Source of the DNA: Mesostigma viride
Taxonomy: Eukaryota > Streptophyta > Mesostigmatophyceae > Mesostigmatales > Mesostigmataceae
Direction of reading: 5' to 3'
NCBI GenBank assembly: GCA_009746045.1
Contig: RPFO01000418.1
Location: 2,295,334-2,359,333, forward strand
DNA length: 64,000 nucleotides
The position numbers and the translations under genes are program-made. Below the pieces are notes generated by a model. The model was not told the DNA's origin. It saw only the letters and a program-made list of their open reading frames with translations, and did no database searches. Of the stretch, positions 46,761 to 58,500 are shown one piece after another; the stretch's first letter is position 1; the number at the start of each line of letters is the position of its first letter.

Positions 46761-48232
46761 TTGCAAATGCCACCAAAACGCAGCCTTGACAAACATTTTC
46801 AGTTTGAGCTGTCGTCGGCATTCCCGTCGCCAGCAGCACGTGCGACATCAACTCCTGCGGACGCCAACCTTTTTGCGCTGATCGAAGCTCTCCCCCCCGG
46901 TCTGCCTCCCTCGACGCAGTGCTCTACGCCAAATTCGTCGCCCATTCCCAAGAAAACCCGAACTTCCCATACCAAATGGGACGTCCGCCGCTTCGGCGCC
47001 GGCCAGCGGGATTTTTGCATCTTGGAAATCTTTACGCTCACGAAGGAACAATGTGACGATGTTATCAAGTTCCTGGCCCGCCATGACGAACTTTTCCTGC
47101 CTACCCCTGGCGACAAGGTCACCAAGCCCGCCTGGGAATGGCTGCTTCAAGAACCGGAGGCGTACTTGAAGGCAGTCATCATGTGCAGCTACCTGCGCTG
47201 CGACGCCCACGACATCACCCAGATTGGCTACGCTGGCCTCAGGAGCCTCCTGCATGAGCGCAGACGGGCAGCCACAGCAGCTGCAGCATCCCCGCAGAGC
47301 AGCACCTCCCCCAGCACGGACTCCATCCGAGCTGCAGTGGCGGAGCAGCTGGCGCCGATGGCTGAGCAGCTCGCCGCCCTGAACGCGCCTGACGGCCCAC
47401 TCAACACTCTCTCGGCCAAGGTCAACAACATTGAAGCCAGAGTCGCCCTTATTAAGCTCCACTGAGCCTCAGTTTACTGCTACGCAAGAGCACATTGCCA
47501 CCAAAGTTTCCGAGGCCACAGCCACTGTGACCACCCGCCTTAATCAGGTGGAAGGCCGAGTCGGCCAAGGCACCGTGAAACTTGAGGCAGTTGCTGCCAA
47601 GGTAGACGCCCTGGCCACGCAGGTCCCCGAGATCGCCGAGCGCACGGCCACCATCGCCTCCCAACCTGCTGGTAGGGCTAGCGATGACCCCTCGACTCGC
47701 GCCTCCTGGCTGGGCGGACCTGCTCAAGAGCCAGGCATCCTCTACCACGACCGCCATCACCACCAAGCTCCAGGAGCTGGAAGACACGCGCCGCGAGGCC
47801 GCTGACCGCGACCGTCGCCGCTGCCGGGTCATCCTCAGGCGCTTCGACATGCTGCCGGAGGAGACCCCAGACTCTCTTCTCGACGAGCTGAAGAAACAGC
47901 TCTTGGCGTGCATGCAGCTGCCAGGTGCAATACTGCAGGGCGCCTACCGCCTGCCCCATCCACGGGCCAAGGCTGGGCCCCCTCCAGTGGTCCTCACCTT
48001 CAGCGACATCACAGCCCGAGTTCGGTTCCTCTCTCGCCGCAAGAAGCTGGTGAACACCTCCTGGTCGCTTGACGACGACCTGACGCCAGCCCAGCAGCAG
48101 CAACGCCGCGATCAGTGGCCCGACTACATCCGCCACAAGACCAACCCCGAGAAGCCCCAAGTGTACTGGCGGGGCGGGGACCTCTATGTCAACAAGAAAC
48201 TGTGGAAGCCCCCCCGGGCTGCCCCGGGATAG
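46761..48232 (+). pseudogene. Non-LTR retrotransposon ORF1 (RRM-like), broken by two frameshifts
   Basis: Three overlapping frames carry one protein. 46761-47465 gives a Ser/Pro-rich N-terminus, WDVRRFGAGQRDFCILEIF and a helical block. 47431-47805 gives a coiled coil. 47684-48232 gives the RRM-like part with DRRRCRVILRRFDM, GAYRLP, VVLTFSDITARVRFLSRRK, SLDDDLTPAQQQQR and VYWRGGDLYVNKK. The last blocks are typical of LINE ORF1 proteins that bind element RNA. Frame is lost near 47450 and near 47690. No endonuclease or reverse-transcriptase ORF follows, so the copy is dead or 3'-truncated. A sequencing error at either shift is possible. Confidence 0.8.
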
Positions 48233-48299
48233 AGCACTCAAGCTAGTTGTCTAGATGGGGGCCGGGCAATCGATGATGGGATAGCTTTAATAGGCATTA

Positions 48300-48660
48300 C
48301 AGCACTTGAAACGATATTAGCGCACAGCGTTATAGTACCTTCAATTACTGAGCTCTGGCACCTTGTGGCCATCAGCTTGCGCCTTAATTAGCCGACGTCT
48401 TGAGCCCACCTCACATTTGTAGCATAAGCTATGCGTCAGCCTACCTATGGTATTGCACTGGTTGTATTGCACCCACAGTGTTGCGTCCCGGCACCATGCC
48501 GTGGAGAGAGCGCTCGCTCTGTGGCCTAGCTGCCCACCTGCGGCAGTGAGAGAAGCTAGGGCGCCCTCCCTCCTTCTCACTGTGTATATAGGGTTGAAGG
48601 TTCCTTTACTCTGTATTGGCACCCACGTGACGCAGTCACGTGCTTATTAATTAATTAATT
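48300..48660 (-). repeat. Repeat block, inverted copies at 52195-52440 and 53738-53850
   Basis: 48300-48440 (CTTGTGGCCATCAGCTTGCG, GACGTCTTGAGCCCACCTCA) is the reverse complement of 53738-53850. 48445-48660 (GGCACCATGCCGTGGAGAGA, GAGGGTTG-like flank, CCCACGTGACGCAGTCACGT, TTAATTAATTAATT) is the reverse complement of 52195-52440. A third relative of the second part lies at 25660-25800 in CC2D2A intron 8. Confidence 0.88.
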
Positions 48661-49589
48661 AGGTCCTAGTTACAGGGGTGTGGGCACCGCGGCCCGAATC
48701 GCTATGAATGCCATATACGCGGTCACACGCGGAGCCCCCACAGACTTGGGGGTGCATGGTCTCCTTCATCACTACTTGCCATCTATCCTTGCGCACCATC
48801 TGCCTCCAGATTACAGACAACCCAGGAGGCTGCCCGGGCGTGAGCCCGTCACGTCTCTAGAGTGTAGCACATGTCCATGCCGAGTCTATCACGAAAAGTC
48901 CACGGGTGGCGGCCCTGCCGCGCGCGGCCTGGGGCACGCCGGGTCGGTGAGGACAGTATCGCCCAGGCTGGGCGGGCTTGGTGCCAGCTAGTCTATCTGA
49001 TGTATCTACCTGATCTGTGCGGGCCAGGTGCCCGGCTAGGCCCAGGCGCCTGTGCCGGCCTAATAATCTGGGAAACATAGGGCAAATCAGCGTAACTACA
49101 CAAAAGTTTAAACAAATATCAGTCTGCATCATTCCCCAACCATTATCTGCGGCAAGAGTCTCCACATCCTCCGCATGTGCGGCAGTATATGCTTGAGTAA
49201 GCCGTTCCTGGTACGGGTACAGGTCCTCCCCGCGGCGGCGGGCCTGCGCTAGCTACTAAGCGCCAGCCGGGCGGCGACCACCCGGGCGTCGCGCAGGTAG
49301 AGCGGGGCTGGTCGGGTGCGGCGTTGCTCGGGGAGAAGCTTATTAGAGCCAAGCTCCACCGATCGCATGCATGAACAGCATTGCATCACATTGTAGGTAC
49401 ACAACTCGATCTATCAGATCTCACTTGCTGAAAAGGTACATACCAATATATATTCATTTTCCACGAGTACGTGTTTGTCCACGAGTACGTGCTGCCAGCG
49501 TCGTGATCGAAGACGTACGGCCTCGACCTCGAGGGTCAGACCGCCCCATCAGGTTATAGCTGCCCGCACGTGGTCCTCGTATTGGCGGC
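48661..49589. other. No gene recognised
   Basis: AGTTTAAACAAATATCAGTC (49100) matches the family fragment at 46310. Otherwise I recognise nothing. Confidence 0.5.
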
Positions 49590-49895
49590 AGCGCCGGCCT
49601 GTCACTCGCCCTCACTCGCACCGTGGCTGATGTGTTATTCGATCCGCCGCACCCGGGCGCCGACTTTGTCGCGCGACCCATGCGGTCTAGATCCCTCCTG
49701 GGCAGCTAGGCCTGCATGGTGGGCCGGCAGCGATGTTCTAGCATTGCGTGTCGTAGTTTAGTTTGTGCTGTAGTTCGTTGTACCTTGTGCCAGCTGGCGT
49801 GATCCTTGGATGTCCGTGTCAGATTACTAATAATTTCTTCAGGGCTCTTCTTCTTTTCGGGGTTTTCCTTATGTTGCATGCCAATCTCACCTCCG
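49590..49895 (+). repeat. Retroelement 3' fragment, inverted copy at 53860-54130
   Basis: GTCACTCGCCCTCACTCGCA, GACCCATGCGGTCTAGAT, TGTGCCAGCTGGCGTGATCC and CTTTTCGGGGTTTTCCTTAT all recur inverted at 53860-54130. There they lie just downstream of the LINE C-terminal frame, on its strand. Confidence 0.88.
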
Positions 49896-49904
49896 TAATT
49901 TATC

Positions 49905-50080
49905 ATTCTCAATGAAATAATTTAAAAGTTACATTATAACATGCCTCCGCTGGGAGATCATGTCATAGCCGGCACGTATTCCTTGGATGGGTGGAGGTGG
50001 GAGAAGCCGCGTATAATCGCGACCTAATCCTAATTCTAAGCTATCTAGTCTAGAAAACTCTAACTACACTACTCAGCAAA
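49905..50080 (-). mobile_element. LINE-like 3' tail (same family as 11285-11432), split by the hAT-like element
   Basis: ATTATAACATGCCTCCGCTG, GGAGAAGCCGCG and CTAACTACACTACTCAGCAA match the reverse complement of 11285-11430. The match resumes after the insertion at 51985 (TCAGCAAAACGCTCC). Confidence 0.85.
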
Positions 50081-51984
50081 CAGAGTGCAATCATACGCCG
50101 TATAATACGGTATAATACGGTATAATACGTAATACGCTGGCTTTGAGCGTATGATTTTTCATACGTAATACGTTTTAGCGCATAATGACGTATTATACCG
50201 TATTATACCGTATAATGCCGTGTTTTCCGCGTTTTTTTTACGTTTTGCGCGGCTAGGATGCCAGAACGACAGGGCAACGATTTGAAGCAACAGATTTCGT
50301 ATCTCTACTAAGTACTGACCCGTCTGAACTTTCACAATTCGACGCGATCTTATTTTGAAATTGTGGTGCACATTCGCTGATACTCATTTCCCCTCTCACC
50401 TCTTTGGTCCATAATTGGCTAATAAAATATACCCATTTCCCCGAAAAATTGTGGTGCACAGTGCGCGCACCGTGCGGAGGTGGCCATGGCGACGTGCGTT
50501 CCGTTAAAATATGGCTAATCCGGCGGGCGACAGGCGAAAAAATTAAGCCGATGGTTAAAAGTGATGTTCTATTATGATGTTTCATAGCAAGATCTGCACT
50601 ATTTGCAAATTCGCTGCCTTTGTTGGTACAGATTTGCACGGGGGTCTCATCCAACAATTTGGACGCGATGAATAATCTAGCATGTGTGCCTGCGACGGTA
50701 GAACTCGATATTCGTGGGTTATTTTGATGCAGCAAGAGCCGTTTAGTAACGGACACCATGAAAATAACCTAAGCATCTTCGATCTGCGGCCATTTCCTGT
50801 CATTTCTAAAATGATTTCGTTAAGGCCTGCGCGATCCGCGGTTAATCCATCCATGGCTGGCTGGCTTTTCTTGCGCGCCTGGGTAGGAAATAATGCCGGC
50901 CGTGGTACGTTGATTTGCCGCATGTCACCGCCCAGTCTGTTTGCGCTCTTAATGAACCTGGCATGAAACTTTTTGCGCCGTTTCTGGGTTTTTCTTGCTA
51001 TTTTGTTCTCCACTTGTTGCAGTTGTGCTATCAGATTTTCCGCAGCTTTCAATGGTTTTCCTTACGCTGCGTATGCCATGCTTCCTAAAGCTACCCAGAA
51101 TTGATCGGGCAGTTATCTGGCTTTGCTACGCTTCCTGTATGGAGGTTTTCACACGGTAGACATTCTATATTGCGTAGTCAAGGACCCTAGCTGCCTGGGA
51201 GCGGCATCACCGTTGCAAGGAGCTGGCGAGCTCATAGACGCCTGTCATGCTCTTCAGCCTGCTGGAAAACAAGGTTGTTGTATGGAAGGTGAGAATATGT
51301 GAGTTACTTATTATCACATCCCCACCTGTTTAGCCATGTTTAACATGTTGGCCCCTTGCTGGCCCACTGGCCACTGCACGGTCCCCTAGTTATTGCTGGC
51401 CTTTTTACCATATATAATTACTTGCATCAAAGTGAAGGCACCCAAGTAAACATAACCAATATAAAGCCACATATATACAGTTATACACATACACACAATT
51501 ATGCACTGTAGGTGTAAGTTGGCGATGCCATGGTAACCGGAGACGTCCGTCCTATAGTCAGCAAAATTGGTGCGAGAGGTCCCCAGTTCGATTCCGGTCG
51601 GATTCATTTGCAGATCGCGTTTTCCGCGTTTTCCGCGGCCTGGCACTGAACGCAAAGGTTTTCACCTTTGCGGAGTGTCTGATCAGAATACACACAATTA
51701 TGCATGCGCACGTTTACATTCTCAGTATTACATGCAATATATCGATCGTGTCCACAATATCCACCGTATAGAGTATAGCCGAGGGTAGGGCAACCTTGGA
51801 TTATGTCCAAAACAGTGTTTAAAACATGTGGATTGATGGTGGGTGTCTTAAAATGTGTAAAATCAGAGTATTCTGAGTGTGTCCGTACGAAAACGTATAA
51901 TACCGTATTATACCGTATTATACCGTATTATACATTATACTCCACCGTGACCGTATAACGCGTATAACGTACGATTGCACTCTG
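50081..51984. mobile_element. hAT-type DNA transposon, probably non-autonomous, with 8 bp target-site duplication
   Basis: The termini are CAGAGTGCAATC and its exact complement GATTGCACTCTG. They are flanked by TCAGCAAA at 50073-50080 and 51985-51992, an 8 bp duplication as made by hAT transposases. Subterminal arrays of ACCGTATTAT / GTATAATACG (50095-50225 and 51890-51980) form long imperfect inverted arms. Interior minus-strand frames (for example 50582-51052, a basic 156-codon frame) show no recognisable transposase. Confidence 0.88.
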
Positions 51985-52029
51985 TCAGCAAAACGCTCCT
52001 TTCTCTTGGGGCTTTTTTCTCAATGAATC

Positions 52030-52170
52030 TATCTCCGTAATTTATCATTCTCAATGAATATATATTAATTGAGAATGATAAATTACGGATCTCGAGAATG
52101 ATAAATTACGGATAAATTATGGATAAATTACGGATATCTTGAGAATGATAACTGAATTACGGCCCCCGAG
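52030..52170. repeat. GAGAATGATAAATTACGGAT repeats, both orientations
   Basis: TCCGTAATTTATCATTCTCA (52035) and its complement at 52069-52150 form an imperfect hairpin around ATATATATTAATTGAG. The same word occurs at 49893 and 54962. Confidence 0.85.
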
Positions 52171-52194
52171 GTGAGGTTGGCATCAATTAACTAA

Positions 52195-52440
52195 TTAATT
52201 AATAAGCACATGCATGACTGCGTCGATCACGTGGGTGCCAATACAGAGTAAAGGATCCCTTCAACCCTGTATACACAAGGAAGATCGATCGGGAGGGAGG
52301 GCGCCCTGGCTTCTCTCACTGCCGGAAGTGCGCAGGCCACAGAGCGCTCTATCCACAGCATGGCCGGTGCCGGGGCGCAACACTGTGGGTGCAATACAAC
52401 CAATGCAATTAATACCATAGTTAGGCTGCCGCACAGCTCA
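52195..52440 (+). repeat. Inverted copy of the 48445-48660 block
   Basis: It begins TTAATTAATAAGCACATGC and includes CACGTGGGTGCCAATACAGA and AACACTGTGGGTGCAATACA. It is separated by about 3.5 kb from its inverted partner. Confidence 0.9.
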
Positions 52441-52442
52441 AG

Positions 52443-52830
52443 CTAGCTGGAGGCCCACCGTCTTCCCCGCTCGCGGGGTAAGGCGGGGGCGCCTCCGCTG
52501 CTGCTCATCTTTGAGACCCCGGCGGACAAGATTTCGTTTCTCAGATGCCGCAAGCGACTCGAGAAGACCCACTTCACCCTGGACGACGACTTGACCCTGG
52601 CGCAGCAACAACGGCAACGGGAGCTATGGCCCAGCCGTGGCCTGCCTACCTCCAGCTCCGGCAGACCGCAGGGGGAAGCCGGTGTACTGGAAGGGGGCGA
52701 ACATCTACGTACGTCGGCCACAAGCCCTGGCATGCATGCGCACGCGACCCCCGCGGCCCCAGCACCTCCAGACACCCCAGCTTATAAGCATATAGGGGAA
52801 TACAACTCAGTAGTAGTGTAGAATAGTAAG
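52443..52830 (+). pseudogene. Degenerate LINE ORF1 C-terminal fragment
   Basis: The frame reads KISFLRCRKRLEKTHFTLDD then DLTLAQQQRQRELWP, matching FLSRRKKL...SLDDDLTPAQQQQRRDQWP of the ORF1 at 48.1 kb. A frameshift follows: the VYWKGANIYV-like block is in another frame. It is a second, more decayed family member. Confidence 0.75.
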
Positions 52831-53183
52831 ACCGGCCTAGCCACCACGCCGCCAAGGTTGTACATGTACGCTCGATCGTATTATGGGCCCCCTACCAGCT
52901 GATGATAGCATTATTTAGCCATGTACATGTGTGCCTATGATGTGCCACACCCAAGATGATGCCTAGCTATATTTAGTTATGATGTGCCCATGCAGAGAGC
53001 TACTCTCTGCTGAGAAGCCATGCTCTGGCCATTGTTTAGCCATGATGATCGATCTTTCCCCCTATAGATGTCCGCGCCCCTAGGTGCTGGAATACATAGT
53101 GGTGTGCAGGTGCACTTTGTGCACCCAGAGCATGAGTAGTTTACACCAGGCTACCCTTGCAGGAAGTAGCCAAGAGTGTATTA
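52831..53183. other. No gene recognised
   Basis: Short words such as GCCATGATG and TATGATGTGCC recur at 52920-53045. Otherwise nothing is seen. Confidence 0.5.
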
Positions 53184-53251
53184 AAAGCCATATGCCCCTT
53201 CTCAGGGATATGTGCTACATTTACTCCCACCAACGGAGTTATGTTACAATA

Positions 53252-53735
53252 CAATTCAATTCAATTCAATTCAATTCAATTCAATTCAATTCAATTCAAT
53301 TCAATTCAATTCAATTCAATTCAATTCAATTCAATTCAATTCAATTCAATTCAATTCAATTCAATTCAATTCAATTCAATTCAATTCAATTCAATTCAAT
53401 TCAATTCAATTCAATTCAATTCAATTCAATTCAATTCAATTCAATTCAATTCAATTCAATTCAATTCAATTCAATTCAATTCAATTCAATTCAATTCAAT
53501 TCAATTCAATTCAATTCAATTCAATTCAATTCAATTCAATTCAATTCAATTCAATTCAATTCAATTCAATTCAATTCAATTCAATTCAATTCAATTCAAT
53601 TCAATTCAATTCAATTCAATTCAATTCAATTCAATTCAATTCAATTCAATTCAATTCAATTCAATTCAATTCAATTCAATTCAATGCAATGCAATTCAAT
53701 GCAATTCAATTCAATTCAATGCAATTCAATTCAAT
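53252..53735 (+). repeat. (AATTC)n pentanucleotide tract
   Basis: About 87 units of TTCAA/AATTC, then a degenerate CAATGCAATT tail. It is inserted between two halves of dispersed repeats (53184-53245 and 53738-53850). Confidence 0.98.
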
Positions 53736-54006
53736 AGCTCATGCTACAAAGGTGAGGTGGGCTCAAGACGTCGGCTAAGGTGCGAGCTGATGGCCACCGA
53801 GGTCTGCCAGAGCTAATTGAAGGTACTATAACGCTGTGCACTAAAAATCATATTAGGACGAGGTTGGCATGAAACATAAGGAAAACCCCGAAAAGAAGAA
53901 GAACCCTAAAGAAAATAATAGTAATCTGACACGGGCATGCAAGGATCACGCCAGCTGCACAAGGTACAACTAACTACATCATGCAAAACTACGACACGCA
54001 GCAACA

Positions 54007-54725
54007 TCACTGCCGGCCCACCAGGCCTGGGAGAGTCGATCTAGACCGCATGGGTCGCGACAATGTCGGCCCGGGTGCGGCGGGATAACACTTCAGCCAC
54101 GGTGCGAGTGAGGGCGAGTGACATGCAGCTAGGCGCTGCCGCCAATATGAGTTGACCACCTGCGCCAGGGCAGACCACGGGGCGGTCTGACCCTCGAGAG
54201 GTCGAGGCGGTCTTAATTCACTGGCAGCACTCGTGGAAAAACTCCGCCGTCTAGCTTGGGGCCCATGGCCCCGAATTAATTCCTCAATTAAGGACAAAGG
54301 GGATGACCCGGTGGGGGCCCACATTGCCGAGTAGGAGGCAAACTTGTCGCGCTCAGCCACAGCGGCAGCAGCGCCGGCATCCACAGCCGCCCGGAGGATG
54401 TGGCGGCCAGAGAGCGGCCGGCCGAGCCACGGAGACATCGATGAACAGGTGGCCCAACCAGCTGCCCATGGTAGTCAAGCACGGTAATGTCGGGGCGGTG
54501 GTTGGGTGAGTAGAGGGCGGCCCCATCCGCGTCCTCGCACTTGATGGTGGAGTAGGGAAAGACCGACCGAACCATGGCACACACCACCCGGAGGAGAGCG
54601 GTATGGAGACAATCTGGATGTAACGGAACCTTACTTTTCTCTCTTACAGCTTGTCTCACACAAAAATAAAACAGACTGCTTGCATATGTCTGTATCATGG
54701 CCTCGGCCTGTGTGTATAATATCAT
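54007..54725 (-). pseudogene. LINE ORF2 C-terminal fragment with PD-(D/E)XK-like motifs
   Basis: A minus-strand frame from 54725 carries HPDCLHTALLRVVCAMV then YSPNHRPDITVLDYHG. After a frameshift, HLFIDVSVARP follows, and after another, AAAVAERDKFASYS. RPDI...(I/V)DV followed by an Ala-rich AER.K..YS block resembles the restriction-endonuclease-like C-terminal region seen in some reverse-transcriptase ORFs. The downstream repeat at 53860-54130 would be its 3' end. Frame breaks make it a relic. Confidence 0.5.
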
Positions 54726-55162
54726 CCTAGCGCTGCCCTAGCTCTAGATGTACGATGCAATCAGAAGCATCCATGATCGACATGCATGCAACAATCAATT
54801 ACCGAGACGACCAGCACATGTGTGCGCGCTAGCTCGAGCATCAGCCACCGCATGGCGCTCGTGGCACCACACAAACATTGCCCATCGGTCACACATGAGA
54901 CAGCCTTATATGTGATGGCCATATGAGCGTGTGATGGCCGGTGCCTACCATATATTTATTGAGGATGATAAATTACAGATGCCTACCATATATGTAGGCA
55001 CCGGCATCAACAGTGTGTGAATCTCCAAGTTTTCTCTCCAATTATTCAGCGTCATAATACTGCCGCATTACAGCACTTCCGCGGGCCGCCACCGGTGCTT
55101 GCTCAACCTTGCTGTCTCCAATTAAGATCAGGTCAAAACCACCGAGGCGTTAGGGTTAAGAT
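54726..55162. other. No gene recognised
   Basis: AT-rich sequence with CATATATGTAGGCACCGG duplicates near 54945-55010. It likely includes 3' flanking sequence of the amidohydrolase gene. Confidence 0.5.
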
Positions 55163-55511
55163 TTAGGGTGTATGGTCAAAAACCTGGTACAGCTGGTACT
55201 GTAGCTGGTACTGTAGCAAGCTTTTAAGGACGACCCCCCCCTTCATAATCAGCAGCAGGGATGTGTCCGGTGTCTGCAACACCCTGAGGTCCTCCAAGGG
55301 GTTCCCATCCACGAGCAATAAATCCGCGATCGCCCCTTCTTTCACAACACCCAGCTGGCCCTGGTGCCCCAGCAATGCAGCTGCGGTACAGGTGGCGCCT
55401 TGGATGATCGCGCCCGGTGGCTGCACGGCCGACCGGATGCTGAATTCGCTTAGCTGGTGGCGGTGCATGTTGCCCAGCAGGTCGGAGCCGTAGCAGATCT
55501 TCACGCCGCTC
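55163..55511 (-). CDS. Amidohydrolase exon 3
   Basis: It enters phase 2 (AG|G = Arg) after CACCAG and encodes SGVKICYGSDLLGNMH through IADLLLVDGNPLEDL. The last ~20 residues (QYQLQYQLYQ region) come from a short GTACAGCTGGTACTGTAGCT duplication just before the stop. Confidence 0.9.
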
Positions 55512-58500
55512 CTGGTGGTGAAACAGAAACGGAAAAGAAAAGGGAAAAGTATACGTTAAAAAGCAATAAAAACGAAAGAAGATGTTTTACGAAAAGTGAT
55601 GTTGATGTTGGCAGCAACTCCCATGGTGATACCTTGGCCCCGCCACTAGCACTAGTGGGGGTAACCACCCATGCAGCACGTGACACATGATGCGCAGCAA
55701 ATCAAAGTTTTGTCGTTTGAATAAACACACAGCGTGCAGCATTGAGACACAAACATGCACTCAAAAATCCAGGCATCGGCACACACACCTGTGCACATCA
55801 AGGACACAGAGGTGCAGATGGAACCTCCAGGTCCATCAATCACGCCGGTTTTTTAAGCACCCAGGTCTGTCAAGCGCCGAGGTCTGTCCCTCAAGCCGAA
55901 ACTCCTCACAATTTATGATAGCACCGAGGTCAGTATTCATCACAACTAACACTCTTACAGGGGGGTTAGTCACCTAGTCACTAGTATTCTGTTGGTCAGT
56001 GCTACTCACAACTAACAGGGGGGCGAATGGCGATCACCTAACCCCTAGTATTCTGCAGGTCAGTGCTACCCACTATTAAGAGAGGGTTGGCCACATAGTC
56101 TCTAGCCAGTAGTCTGCATGCAGGAGCGCGTTGCTCACAAACAGGCCAGGTCAGTACTATTTACGTCCAGGTCCCTACTGGTTCGTCTATGAAGGGGCCT
56201 ATAATGTCAACGGGGTGCATATGGTCACCTAGTTTCGAGTAGTCCGTGGGTCAGTACTCTTACAATTTAAAAACGGGTAACCACTAGTCGCAGAGAGGAC
56301 TGTACTAGATTTCTTACGCACAAAGATAATGACTGCCGCACAGGGAGGGGACGCAAAACTGCTTGTGCCTGGAAAACTTACTCCTGCTAAGGTGCCCCAC
56401 CCACCTGTGCGCCAGCTCCAGCGCCCTCACGCCCGCGTCCAGCAGATCCGTCACCTTCCTCAGCTGTGCTTCTGGCATCCCCCCCTCGCGCCCCTCGGCC
56501 GCAAGCGCTTTATACGTGGCCAGCGTGGGCACCAGGAATGCACCCTTGTCCACAAACAGCCGCACGCTGCTCTCGTCCAGCAGGTTCCCGTGCTCGATCG
56601 ACCGCACGCCGCATGCCAGCGCACGGTTTATCGCGCGCGCCGTGTACGCGTGAGCCATAACGTGGATGTTGGCAGCGGCGGCCTCCTGTACAGCCGCCAG
56701 AATCTCTTCCTCCGAAAACTGGGTCGAGTCGATCCGGTCGCAGGGGGAGGCCACGCCGCCGGAGACCATGAGCTTGAGGTGGGTGGCGCCCGTGCGGACC
56801 ATGTCGCGGCACGCCTGTGGCGTTGGGGGGGGGGGGGTTGCTATTGGTTCATCTTTGATATCACATACTGGGTATTTCTGGCCTGCGCTGGTTGTCTCCT
56901 TGATATCACATACTGGGTGTTTCTGGCCTGCGCTGGTTGTCTCCTTGATATTACATACTGGGTATTTCTGGCCTGCGCTGGTTGTCTCCTTGATATTACA
57001 TACTGGGTATTTCTGGCCTGCGCTGGTTGTCTCCTTGATATCACATACTGGGTATTTCTGGCCTGCGCTGGTTGTCTCCTTGATATTACATACTGGGTAT
57101 TTCTGGCCTGCGCTGGTTGTCTCCTTGATATTACATACTGGGTATTTCTGGCCTGCGCTGGTTGTCTCCTTGATATCACATACTGGGTATTTCTTGTCTC
57201 ATTCTGTGACATGATGGGTGTATACTGTTAGGATTCTGGCCGGAATTCCTTGCACTACTTGCCACAATTTGATGTGTTCTTTCTGTTTTTGATACGACCC
57301 TTGTGCGCTGGTAGCGAGGAACATCAATTTGCTGACTAGGAGGCCTAAGGTCTTTGTACCTACAAACTAGCGCCGCGCGCTATTCCCCAAGTGTTGATGC
57401 ATGCCATGCCTTGTGTCGACTCATGCACTTGTGTGTGAGGCAACAGTTGTGCTGGTTGGCGGCGCAATTCACATGCACCTTATATTTCTAAATCTACGGT
57501 TGTAGACGATTGTGCTTTTCCACTTAGTGGTGCGTCAAACATTGATGAGTAGTTGCAACGAGTCCAACCCTCGTTGGTCGTCTTGTTGGCTATGGTGAGC
57601 TGAGTCGGTTCACAGTGTGTTTGAGCCTTGTTGGCTGAGCCTAGTTGGCTATGCCTTGTTGGCATCGACCATATTTTCACAATCAATATAAAATACAACT
57701 GTCAAGCATCTGAAGTCAAAACCCTAGATCTTTCCTCCTCTTCCTAGAACTTTAACTCCATGGTTGGTTTGCTAAACTTGTGTCCACGCTGGGTGCCCGC
57801 CCTTTCAGTATAACCCAGTCAGGGGTGCATGCGTATATATGGGGAAGGAGACTATTGTAAAGACAATGCCCATCTAGGTGGGCGTGACAGGAGAACGGGT
57901 AAGAACCACATACTTCATTATTTCTCTTGTCCGTCATCCTAGGGTACGGCTGCCAGCTTTAGGGAATCGCGTACGCACTTATTTACGTTGGGTAAAGTGG
58001 TTTCTTCATTATACTATCTACACTTAACTGCTTTACTTCGTTACACTATCGACACTTTACTGCTTTACTTCATTACACTATTACTTCATTACACTTTCTA
58101 CACTTTACTGATTTACTTCATTACACTATCTACACTTTACGGCTTTACTTCATTACACTTACTTGATTACACTACTGTACGACACTTTACTGCTTTACTT
58201 CATTACACTATTACTTCATTACAATATCTACAATTCCTGGATACGGTTAGACAAAGAGTGCAAGATTTGCCTGTCCGTGCTTGGTGCTCCTGCCAGTAGC
58301 ATGGTTTACTTTTCCTTGCGTAAAAAATCTGATTGGACAAGAAACGTCCGACTCACCTTGCGAACCTCCGGCACGCCGTCACACACCCGGCCCAGGCCGT
58401 GCGCGCATATAAAGGGGGCGTGGTCTTCGGCGGAATGCCGGACATCGCCGTGACCCCCCGTTTGAGACAGCGCGTTCCCGCAGAAAAACAGTCTGGGGCC

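Noticed and set aside
51560-51605. tRNA-like B box (AGTTCGATTCC) inside the hAT-like element
   Set aside because: The flanking bases do not form a five-pair T stem, and no matching acceptor or anticodon arm is found. A similar weak hit at 3000-3035 fails for the same reason.
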